Source: Adiantum capillus-veneris
Taxonomy: Eukaryota > Streptophyta > Polypodiopsida > Polypodiales > Pteridaceae
NCBI GenBank assembly: GCA_014529385.2
Contig: CM043968.1
Coordinates: 131,496,018 to 131,560,017, forward strand
Direction: 5' to 3'
Length of the DNA: 64,000 nt
Shown: piece after piece, positions 22,800 to 33,703 of the stretch
How positions within the stretch are numbered: the stretch's first letter is position 1
Layout: each line of letters opens with the position of its first letter
The notes under the pieces: generated by a model
Told to the model about the DNA's origin: nothing
What the model saw: the letters and a program-made list of their open reading frames with translations, nothing else
Databases searched by the model: none
Made by a program: the position numbers and the translations under genes

Positions 22800-23077
22800 T
22801 TTTTTCTCCCCCTAGCTCATCTGCATTATAAGATACAACCCGCTACACTCATTTGTGCTACTAGAACTTTCCTCTTCTAATTGAATATAATTGAGGCTTT
22901 GTACAAAATATTTCACGAGACTCGTGTTAAAAGCAAAAATATACTTTAGCTTGTGCAACTCGTTTTTGTCTCACTGTCACAACACTGCTAAGAGAAAAAG
23001 ACATTTTTAAAACCTCCTTCTGTAAGGTGAACTAGCTAATTATTGGTAGCCAAAATTTATGCAACTGGTCTTGCTTG
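22800..23077 (-). mobile_element. LINE 3'-tail fragment (copy 2)
   Basis: Counterpart of 100-370 with one substitution near 23042 (TTATTGG instead of TTACTGG). Confidence 0.5.
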
Positions 23078-23106
23078 GTGGGTGTTGCTATAGAACATCC
23101 ATATAA

Positions 23107-23212
<106 letters not shown>

Positions 23213-23566
23213 CCTTTATCCCAAAAATTTTCCTCCTCATATATTTTTTGCACCAAGTCAAAAAGCTCAACGTGATGTAACTTAATTTGAGTTGAATGTT
23301 GTAGAAGAGAGGGGGAATGAAATTGGTTCAAGTGACAATGAAGATAATTAATTTGTTATGCATTTATAATCACTCAATGCTCTTGGTCAGGTTTGCAAAC
23401 TTTGGTCAAAAGAAGTTAAAGAAATAATGGGCAATCCATAGATCCAAGTAAACTTGAAAGGTCTGAAGATAGGGGAACAAAGAAGAGAGTTATCCATAAC
23501 CAGAGAGAACACATGTAATTCATTTCTTGCAATGAAATTTTTTTGTTACTACAACTTTCTCTTCAA

Positions 23567-24187
23567 GAGAGGGGGAATATTGAAAATAATATATATTATT
23601 ATGTTAAATAAATAACAAGAGGTGCAACACCAAAATCGTGTCAACTATGAAATCTAAAAACGTTTTATTGCGTCCTTTTACTGCATTTTGTAGAGAGAGA
23701 GAGTCCAAAATGGTCCGACCAAAGAAGAGAGAGGAGGACCGGGGGGTATTTTTTTGTATTTCAAATATTACCACGGATATAGCCTCTCGTATTATCTTGA
23801 TTATTGTTGCTTTAATTGCCACGCAAGCACCTAAATCTAAAGCAAGCACCATTAGAGATGAGAAGCCAAACATGGGGATACATCTTTTGTTGAGGCATGG
23901 GTATGATAGAGTGAAGTGTGCCCACATTTTACTGGATTATAGCACCTATGTTAGTTTCTTCAAGCTCTATCTTTGCAATAATATGCACGTGGCCTACACT
24001 TTTGCAAGAATCTTTCTTATTCTCTTGCTTATCGTGGACATTTCTTCTTTTATTTTACTGCTTTTATTACTGCTTCTACTATCACACACTTCCCCTAAAT
24101 AGCACACACATTTCACTCAAGCAGTTGTATCAATGCACTCTTCGCATATTTTGAAAGGCTTTATGTAGTGGTACCAAAGAGCTCTCT
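23567..24187 (+). mobile_element. Possible LTR remnant (copy 2)
   Basis: Counterpart of 860-1480, with the same polypurine, TATTGAAAATA and TGGTACCAAAGAGC landmarks. Same reservations apply. Confidence 0.3.
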
Positions 24188-24616
24188 TGTCACGAAAAGG
24201 TGTTGAGCAAGGAGCACAATAAAGAAGCTCGATCTTCTTCAAAGCCTTCTTGCACTACGTACAACACAAAGCGCTAGCTTCACTTGCACCCATAACACTT
24301 CATAATAACAATGCTTCTTAGAAAAATGCAAAGCATTTATAATTTTTCATAAATAACTGCTCCAAAAAAATATAGATATTTTGACATCAATTAAGTTAAT
24401 CACACCCACTTGATTAACATAACTTAACATGTTTCAAAAGATTAGAAATAGAAGAGGTGGGGATAGAGAGAGATGAATGGACGAACGACAAAAAAAAAAA
24501 TCATAACTTAAAGTATACAAAATGTTTATGAATCACCTTCCAAAAGATCTCTACAAGAAGCATCATCCAATTCTAAGCCCAGGGCTCCTAAATCAAAAAA
24601 GAGAGAAATAGAATTA

Positions 24617-25817
24617 CCATTTTTGTGGATGTGTTGGCTTTATCATCTTCAAATTCGTCATCCTCCATCTCATCATCATCATCATCATCATCATGGAAAT
24701 CATCCTCACTAAGGCTTGCAGCTATGGGACTTAAATCATCGATCTCTCTCTCTCTGTCTCGCGCTCATCCAAAGTAGTAGGCGGGAGAGGGTCGAAGATG
24801 TTCGCTACTTCATTAGTGGTAAAAATGGTTCTCCCCCGAGGTGTTACGGGAACTACGAACCAAAGTTTTGGTTGGTGGATTGATGGGATATATATGACCT
24901 ATAGAAGAGAAGTTCAAAGTGAGTAACATTGGTATATATAATGTTACAAGAAAATAAGGGTAGAGAAGGTAGTCATTCACCTGCTCACAATTGCATGGAA
25001 AAACTAAATTGTCATACCTCCTTGTGTAATGCATACTAGAGTCCACCATGTAGAGGTCATTCTCATGTCGTCTAGACACATTTTCAAGCCACTTGCACTT
25101 GAAGATGAAGGTATGAAAGGTTCTAAAATTAACCTTTAGTTTCCTTTCAATAGTCCCACAATACCTGGCTTCATCACTATTTGTGTCAAAGTTTCCCATG
25201 ATGCCACAGTCCATGGTGGTTCGATGCTCGTCAATATGACATGTACGAAAGCAAGAAAAAACTATACAATACGGTCTAAGTATATGATTACTCTAACTTT
25301 GGTACGCAACCTCGTACATACTCCCATTCTTTTTTGGTGATGTTCTCATGCTTTTTCTTCGATCATTCTCTCATGAATCCACTCGGCACTAGTGAGATCT
25401 TGGTTACATGCAAGGTGTCTAGGAACTGGGGGTGGCCTCCTACCTCCATGCGCTTGCTTCCATGCTTCCGTCTCCTGTAAACACATTGCCTTTGCCATTG
25501 TCCACAAGTCCACCCACTTGGTCATAACCTTTGCATTGAGGATACAGAAGTTATTGACCACTTGGGATAGATTCATATCCATGTTAAATAATCTACCCTT
25601 TCCACTTGGCAAGTGTGAAGTCATCCTTGCATCCTCCTCATCTAATCACATGCATAGGCATTGAGGGATCAGCTTTTGCCAAACACTCTGAAAGGTAAAC
25701 AAATGCCTCTTGCATAATCCACCCTTTGGCCATACATGCCTTTGGCTGGGACTATAGCTGCACAATATTTTTGAGAGTCTTTAAAAACCTCTCTAAAAAG
25801 AAAAGGAAAGGAAAGCT
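24617..25817 (-). pseudogene. Decayed CACTA transposase C-terminus (copy 2)
   Basis: Counterpart of 1910-3110. In this copy a single-base loss in the TC run at about 24740-24760 shifts the last, acidic exon, which stays open in copies 1 and 3. Otherwise the DUF4218 remnant, DUF4216 (24813-25214 as the longest frame) and splice landmarks are the same. Confidence 0.75.
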
Positions 25818-27459
25818 TCTTGGAAAGGAAAGTTTCTAACTTCAATTTTGTCAATTGGTATGTCAAGGTCCAAAAATAGAAACCTATGATGCTTCCATTG
25901 TGGCCAAAGTCCAATTTTGCTTTGAGAGTGTTTGTGTGTTGTCTATTGCTTGCTCACCGACTACAATTGAACCCGACTGTCTATCCACATTGATAATTAT
26001 AACCCACCTATCACAAAGAGAGTTTTATGGTGGGAAATTCAATTGACAAGAGAACTTGTGTCTCGTGTGTGTATGAGTCATTAATAACTAGACCTAGGCA
26101 TTTGCAATCGAATCTTGCAATGCAGATGGTGATGGGAGTGCTAGTTTGAGAAAATGGGGAGCAACTAACGAGCAATGAGATCCTCTCTATATTAGAGGAG
26201 ATGCAACCATTGATCCATATGCAAAAGTGTTGTTTTATTTTCTTGTCTCTAGCTGTACCTTTTTCACTTCCTTTTGGCTGACATGCATGCATGTAATGTT
26301 TATGTCAGGTATAAACATTGGATGAAAGAAGCAACTACTATATGAATTAGAGTCAGTGCAAAGTCCCAATTGATTCGGCTGAAAAACGAATGCGGCTATA
26401 GGTTTTTCCACAATATGCTATTTCTAGGGCAATCCACAGATCATAACAAAAGATGTCATGTGTTCAAAATGTCTATCAATGGACCTAGATTCTGGTGTTG
26501 ATCTAGTAAATAGAATGCAACAAGATGGGAGTGGGGACTTGCAAAGAAGCTGGGTTTTCTTCAATCAGGTACGTAGGGTAGTGGGGTGGACAACAATGGT
26601 AGCACATGTCTACAATCTTGCATAAGTCCACCATCACATCTTCCTACTTTTTCCTTGTTCATTTGTAGCATTATTTTATAATGATGAAACTTTATAGGAT
26701 TTTCAAGAAATTCAAACAATTTCCATCTGTAAGGTGATGGAAGAAGACACACAGGCACAGAAAACTGATTTTAAAGGATCATGGGGCAAATGAGGCCGGA
26801 GAAAATTGGAAATACATTCAAACTGTATTCAATGGAGGACTTGACAATGTTATGGAAGGAAAATAACACTCATTCTTGTTTCATTGGGAGAAAATCTTGT
26901 ACATTCACACCATGCAATATGTGCATAAAAATTCCCGAGATGAGCACAAGCATATGTGTGAATTGTGGTGTTGTACAAGGACTCAAGAAAAGGAAACTAT
27001 CTTGTACATGACTATGTGATCTTGGTGGGTTTCTAGAAAAGTGTCCGACTATAACTTGTTGCAAATGGGTTGTTGGCTGAGTTGGTGGCATGTACAGTAC
27101 CCTCACTGGAGAAAACACTTCGTCGAGGTAAACAATTCCATGCAACTTTTTGATAGAGTCTAGTATTTTAGTGCTTGAATGCAATCGCATAATAACAATA
27201 TGTTGCATAAAGTGGATGATATCTCGTACATTCCGACTACAAACCTTGTTGAAACCAAAGCACACAAGTTGGCATGCAAGTTAGGGAAACAAAGAAATAA
27301 TGAGCTTGTATGATGCATGCATGTCTAATATATCAAACACTTTGCTTCAAACTGTGAAGATGCTTGCTTTTGGTGAGGGTAGACATCATGAAGCCAGACC
27401 ATCTACATAAAAACTTGCTTTCTGGACAAAACAAGTCCAAGCACCATGCCCAATTTCTA

Positions 27460-28475
27460 TTGCTAGAGAGATTGAGGATTGAATCAGAGGTACACCACTC
27501 TATCAACAACCAGCAATGGAGGGAGATAACATTATAGTAGCCAAGAAAAAAAATAGGTTAGGAGAGTGATCTATGAGGAGGAGAATGCTTCACATCAATG
27601 TGAGTATCTCACTCAAAACATCATGTGAGCTAGTAGAGGTCTCCAAGAAACTTATACCAGAGTGGCCAATCAAGTAGTTGAAGAGCACAAAAGTGGGCTA
27701 GTGGTTGAGGAGATAGATATTCATAAGACAATGTAGGAAATCCATCGTATACCAAAGGAAAGCAGGGCTCAATGTCAAGGGTGGTTAGTATCTAGAATCG
27801 GTAATGCAAAAAGAAATAAAGAACAAGGGTGTAGGCAGTATTGCACCATCCTTTTGGGGTGTTCGGACATGGGAAAGGTGTGATGTTAGTGCTCACGGTA
27901 ATGGTCCAAAGGCACATTTCATGTGGTTTTTCAATGATAGGGTGGATCACACATGGCATATCCGTAACACAATCACTCAATTCCCTACAAGAGTCCCAAG
28001 TATATGACCAGTGGAAAATGGAACAAACATAATTGCTTCATAGTTGCTAGAATCGGAGACAAGAGGCTTCATAGTAAATAAGGTTGAAATTAAGGAAACC
28101 AATATTGTGCATTGTTGGCCAGGAGTATCAATACAAGCCTCCAAGAGAGTTGAGTTGACAGTAACCATGGAAGCCCGTATTGTGCAGTACACTCTGGTGA
28201 AAGCAGGTATGCATGAAAAATTCATAGTAAAGACATCTTCCTGACAAGTCAGGGGCGAGAGGTATGAATTTCATGTTTCAAGTAGCCCAATGTGTATGTG
28301 TGGAGACTTTGTAGAACGATTAGCACAAAGAAAACCATATATGGCCTGCAAGCATATTTACTTCATCTTCTTTCAGTACTTTGGCTTGGATTTAAACCAC
28401 AATATGTTTATCCATCGGAACAAGATGACAAATGAGGATCTGCTTTGTGTGTTCAACTATCATCATACATCATAA
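27460..28475 (+). pseudogene. SWIM zinc-finger pseudogene (copy 2)
   Basis: Counterpart of 4750-5765 with the same in-frame stops and the same CMC...CKH finger at 28293-28361. Private changes include GGTCCAAAG for GGTTCAAAG at about 27905 and an AGTCAGGGGC variant near 28250. Confidence 0.6.
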
Positions 28476-28535
28476 ATTAGAATTATTATTAAGTTGTTTC
28501 GATCAAATCCCCTAGTAGTGCAAATGATTTTGTAG

Positions 28536-29689
28536 TCTATTGAGGATTGATCCCTATTAGATCGGTCCATTTAAGTAATCCATATGTACCAGCCATGAGT
28601 CTACGTACATTCATTAATTGTCATGTAAACATGGATATGTACTTATGTCAATTCCTTGAATATAGGCATTGACAAATAAAGACGAGATTATTACCCGGTG
28701 GTCCTGATCTCCATGCACCTCTAGATCGAGGTGTGCAAGGATCGAGCATATGACTAGAGAATATGAGGCAGTTAGAGCTAGTGGAAAATTGTAGACAAAA
28801 TACAAACCAACTTCAAAAACACAAATTAACTTTGTCAAACAAAGTAAAATAACGCAAATGTACCTAATAATGTAAATAGACTTTAGGAACGCAAAAGGAT
28901 TCCAAAAACGTAAATGATCTTCAGAAATGGCAATCTGTTGAGGATAGGTTTGTAATAGATCGGTCCATTTAAGCAATCTGCATGTACTAGATTAGGGTTT
29001 GTATTGGATCTACGTACAAGCATTGTCATGTAGAGATGGGTGTATACTTATGTCCCTCAAATATAGGCATTGACCAATAAAGACGAGATTATTACCTGGT
29101 GGTCCTGATCTCAGTGCACCTCTATACCAAGGTGTGCAGGAATCTGGCATGGTTGGAGAATGTGAGGTAGCTAGAGCTAGTGGCAAATGGTAGAAAAAAT
29201 ACAAATGGACTTCAAAAATGCAAACAAACTTCAGAAACGGATTTCAATAACACGAATAGACTTCAATGACGCAAACGGATTTCAATAACACGAATAGAAT
29301 TCAAAAATGCAAACGGATTTCAAAAACGCAAATGATATTAAGAAATGGCATTCTGTTGAGGATCGGTCCGTATTAGATCGGTCCTTTTAAGCAGTCTGCA
29401 TGTACTAGATTAGGGTTTGTATACTGGATCTACATACATGCATTGTCATGTTTACATGGGTGTGTACTTATATTGAAGCCTCGAATATAGGATTTGATCA
29501 ATAAAGATGAGATTATTATCGTGTGTTCCTGATCTTCGTGCACCTCTAGACCAAGGTGTGCGAGGATCGGGCATGGCTAGAGATTATGAGGTAGCTAGAG
29601 CTAGCGGCAAATGGTAGAAAAAAATACAAACAGACTTCAAAAATGCGAACGAGCTTCAAAAACGCAAATGGACTTCAAAAACGGCTTTT
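28536..29689 (-). repeat. Three 0.4-kb tandem repeats (copy 2)
   Basis: Counterpart of 5826-6980. In the first repeat the GTAGACAAAATAC form lacks the two bases (CA) that copy 1 has at about 6090, which joins two short minus-strand frames. These frames are not genes. Confidence 0.8.
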
Positions 29690-31254
29690 CACCCTCCAAA
29701 GTCTTTCTAAACCTATTCTATAGCTTAAAAGTGATTTTCTCTCTCTACAAACCCTTCTCCAAGCTCTCCATTGCTACAACAACCACATGCATCACCTATA
29801 GTCCAGCATTAACTCTCTGCTAGTTTTCTTCCACCTCCATTGTAGCACCAAGAAATCTTCTCCCTCATCTCTTCCGCTTTCCTACCATATATTTTCATAC
29901 CAAGCTAGATCCTCTCCCTTCTCTCACCTACATTACAGCATGAAATTAGATTGTCCTCCTTCTACTCTCATTCACTCACACTACATGGAGACCTCTATTC
30001 CCAAAGGTGGCAAAAGTATGAGCTCACATAACTTGCATACCACAACAACACGAGGTGTCAATGGTGAGTGGGCATTGCAAGGGTTCACCTCCAACATAAA
30101 GATAGAATGGTAAGAAAACTACCCTTGTAGCTTACATTTAGAGCTTAACATTATCTTTATCTTTAAGTTTATCATGCTTGAGACAACTAACCTCTTTATG
30201 GCTTTCAATGTCTAGGGCTTCACACCTCATAACATTGGGATGTGCTATTTTGTTGATGGCTTTGATGCACCATCTAGGGTTATGTAGCATGTGATTGGGT
30301 CTCACAATGCAAGTAAGTTATGTTACCTATGGAGAGTTATCAAAGATTCTCCTTATAATTTCTTCTTTATATATTTGTCACTAGATTATTAGAATGACAT
30401 CATTTTATACTTTATATCTTTGTGCTCATAAAATCTGGTGTTTACTTATAGAGTCAACTTGTTTTGCAAGGACATGGCCAAATTCTTGGTTTCCAACATG
30501 CTATTGTTTCCATACTAGTATGCCTTTGCCAAGCTTGACTTATAGAAAGGACAACTTGACATGGAGAGGTTGATGTATAGAGGTGATTGATAGGTAAACA
30601 ATTAACTTATTATTGATTCATGTTTCAAAATACATATTTGTAAAGCCTTTGAGTTTCCACATTTTTTGAGTAGTGTTGACAAGTGTTTGGTATCAATTCT
30701 TCTTAAATATCCCTATTCATTGGCTATTAGTAGCTATTTCTTTGGTATTGCTAAAGATGATACCAAAAGCTATCACCTTGTGAACTAAATTGTTAAATTG
30801 TGGTGTTGACTTCTACTATGTAGCTCATTTGGATAGAGAAAGTATAAACATAAATTATACATACATACATTGTTAACATAAATGAATATATGAAACACTC
30901 GTGCCTATGTAAAATGCTAATAAAGAGACCTTTGGTTGGATACTATAACAATAGAGATAAATTGTGGTTTCGAATATCAAAGGAATGCCTTTACCAAAAG
31001 ATTCCCAAGAACAGGGGGTAGACACAAGGAGGTAAAAATTGGCTCCTTGTTTGCTTGATTTCTAGTGCTTAATGTTAAGTGCACTGGATTTTTGAGGCCT
31101 TTGACCCGCCTTTGAACACATAGCAAAATGGGGGGGGGGGATTGAGTACATCAAACGTTGCACCTCTATCTCATGGCCATGCATGAAAAAAAGGCCATGT
31201 TTGCCATTTTTAGGCCCTAGGGACCCTCAACAAGAGGGGCCACAAGGGCGTGCA

Positions 31255-31288
31255 AAATGGCCAAACAGGGACCCCTGTTTGGCCATTT
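31255..31288. repeat. Perfect 16-bp inverted repeat (copy 2)
   Basis: Same arms and two-base spacer as at 8544-8577, about 180 bp to the left of the CACTA insertion. Confidence 0.85.
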
Positions 31289-31468
31289 CACATGCCCTTA
31301 GCTGTTTGGCAATTATTCAAGCAGTAAGTTTTAAGTTGTTGAACTTTTAAGCTGTTTTCAACAGCTTGTAGCTCCCAATCGACTCCGAATCTATCCGCGC
31401 TTGCCTCACATGAATTTCTTCATCTCATTGCGCTCTTTGACTATTGTGTGATGCAAACAATTCATTGC

Positions 31469-31480
31469 CACTACAAGAGG
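31469..31480 (+). repeat. CACTA left terminal inverted repeat
   Basis: CACTACAAGAGG, matched perfectly by the right end over 12 bp; identity falls off afterwards (TTATGTACTC against CTCTTCACAT). Confidence 0.96.
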
Positions 31481-31500
31481 TTATGTACTCTTGTGACGCT

Positions 31501-31751
31501 CTTAGCGACGGAAATACACTGGGTTTTTATAACCCCCGGCGTCGCTATAAGCGTCGCTAAAAGCGTCGCTACGAGAGCGTCGCTATATGCGTCGCTATAA
31601 GTGTCGCTATAGACGTCGCTATGAGCGTCGCTATATAGCGACGCTCATAGCGACGCCTATAGCGACGCTTATAGCGACGCTCTCACACAAGAGTATAGCG
31701 ACGCATATAGCGACGCTACAGAGCCATAAATAGCGACGCATATAGCGACGC
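31501..31751. repeat. Left subterminal motif array with 46-bp-arm palindrome
   Basis: About 16 copies of a GCGTCGCTA/TAGCGACGC motif. Eight mostly point right (31541-31632) and eight point left (31503 and 31635-31751). The two sets meet at 31634/31635 to give a spacer-free palindrome with 46-bp arms (31589-31634 and 31635-31680) and 44 of 46 positions paired. In En/Spm such subterminal repeats bind the TNPA protein; that role here is inferred from position and repetition. Confidence 0.93.
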
Positions 31752-31769
31752 CTGAGAGAATATTTTTTT

Positions 31770-32115
31770 GGTGACAGGGCATTGAATGCCTGCCACCCAT
31801 CAACCATATTGTACTTGATTCACTTTTTAAAAAAAGTGCAAAGGTAAATAATAGACCCAAAATAGTCACCCACAAGACGCATTGTTTGCAAAATTGACAA
31901 TTGTACACATCATAGACAAACTGAATTGATTGGCAAATGTAATAATGACAATTGTACAACATCATAGGCATAAAGAATTGATTGGCAAAAGGAATTGCGG
32001 TGACAAATGTAATAATATACATGGTTCAAAAAGACGTATAAAATCCGTCTCATGATACATAAGCTATGAGAAACCTTAAACTAATGCTATCTAGATACGG
32101 CTAAACTGACGTCGT
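31770..32115. other. CACTA 3' non-coding region
   Basis: AT-rich spacer between the left subterminal array and the second gene. It has a short direct repeat (TTGATTGGCAAA at about 31926 and 31978). A minus-strand frame of 117 codons (31669-32022) covers repeats and I reject it as coding. Confidence 0.5.
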
Positions 32116-33431
32116 CTAATCAGACGTCTCATCGCGTCCAAGCGGCGTATCTGTCGGATTCTGCAAAAAAAGACAATAAGACAGTTTTCAGTAAGTATAA
32201 ACATATAACGACATTTATAAAACAATACAAAAAATAAAAAAGAGTAAACCCTAATACTAACCATGCCGCTGCGAGAACTGAGAATGTCCATCAGGGCGTT
32301 TAAGCCCTTCCTGCCTGCGTACTCGCGCTCGTACGGTGTGGGATCACGTCCTGTCATCGACCACTGTCAAAACATACAAAGATTTCATTATGTTAGAACT
32401 AAAAAACTCATAAACCCTAAACTATCGAACATGCATAAAGAGCAATGTGAAAAGACTTACAAAATCGGCCTCAAATGATGCCCATCCACCGCTCCCCAAG
32501 TGGTGCGAGCTGCCTGCCTCTACTCGCGCTCTGGCTGCATCCTTTTGTTGCTTCCACTTGTCGGGATTCTCGCGCGCTGCTTTCTTCGCATTCTTCCAAT
32601 CTTCTTTGGCCAGCCAATCTGGCCTATTCCACCCATTCTTGATTGCTTTTTTGCACTTCGGAACGCTTGTGTTTGCAGTATTCGCGCATTCGAATCTTCA
32701 TCAGGTCTTCATTGAAGCGCTGATCCGTGTTGGAACGGGAAAAACATCATCATGAAGTATGCTGATGACTCTGTTTTTTAAATCACTTGGTACTTCACTC
32801 CATTTGTTTAGTATATAGTGTCTAAACAGCTTGAGAGCAAAGACCACGCATGCGCGAGATCACCTTCTTGCCGTCATCATCCATGATGATGCCGCCGCTG
32901 ATGTCGACGGAGTAAGGCAAGCCCTCTGGCCGGTGACGCGTGAACCTGGGTGTCCCGGCAGGGTCTCTAGCGGCGTGTCGATGGGGGTACGGACGTCAGG
33001 TGTCTCACCGGCGTCTGGGCCCCGAAGCGAGGAGTGTCGAGTGGGGTGGCCCTGGCGGAGTAGGTAGAGGTGTGTAGCTTCTAGGAACAGTCAGCCGTGC
33101 AAAACCTGGCGTAGACGGCGATGCTGTGGCTGGTGTGTGGGGCGGGCAAAAGAAGGGGAGGGTAAAGAGCCTCGTCGAACACGAGGCGGTGTGGAGGCAT
33201 CGTGGCGGAATCCCCACAACAACCGCCACCGCCACCACTAGAGCGCCGGTGTCTAGAAGAGTGTGACGCTCGTCTCGTCGACGCCGAAGCTTCGGAGCGC
33301 GCCGAATGCTCCGAAAGAGAGGGAGATGCGGATGGTGTAGGAACGCGCGATGATGCGCCAGAGCGATGACGCTCCACGTACCACTGTCTCTGCTGCGGTG
33401 ACAAAGAAGAAAGAAACTCCTCATCATCCAT
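32116..33431 (-). pseudogene. En/Spm-like second gene (Transposase_24/tnpA type), frame-broken
   Basis: Minus strand. It begins MDDEEFLSSLSPQQRQWYVE at 33431 after a TGCAG acceptor, then a Ser/Arg-rich part. The middle gives LFRHYILNKWSEVPSDLKN (about 32830-32770) and NGWNRPDWLAKEDWKNAKK (about 32640-32580), then GSGGWASFEADF, an intron (32460-32364, GT...AG), WSMTGRDPTPYEREYAGRKG, a second intron (32261-32161) and a last exon ending NPTDTPLGRDETSD at 32116. The W...R.AR....H..G..SF...(M)...GR.PT..E order fits Transposase_24 (PF03004), the plant En/Spm family. The pieces lie in different frames around 33000-32850 and at the A6 run near 32660, so at least two frame breaks exist. Product would bind the subterminal motifs. 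Confidence 0.6.
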
Positions 33432-33703
33432 ACCTGCATTAAACACACGAATATTTAAACTTAATATTGAATGAATAGAGTAGACAATGACGCAAAGACC
33501 ATTAAATACAATGACGTAATGACGCATATAAATACAATGACGCAATGAATCGAGTGTGTAGAAGAGGCAAGTCGAAAACTCAGAATTTTCAATCAAAAGA
33601 TGTGAGCGCGAGTAGAAAAGAGCGTTACACACATGGAAGCTACTTAGAGAGCTAGAGCTTTTACAGCACGGAGCAAAATTGTTCAAATACAATATTTGTG
33701 GCT

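Noticed and set aside
31669-32022. 117-codon minus-strand frame near the CACTA left end
   Set aside because: Runs through the subterminal palindrome and non-coding spacer; no domain and no splice logic linking it to the transposon genes.
33005-33448. 147-codon minus-strand frame in the second CACTA gene
   Set aside because: The frame that begins MDDEEF fits a protein start after an intron acceptor better; this one is an offset reading of the same GC-rich exon.
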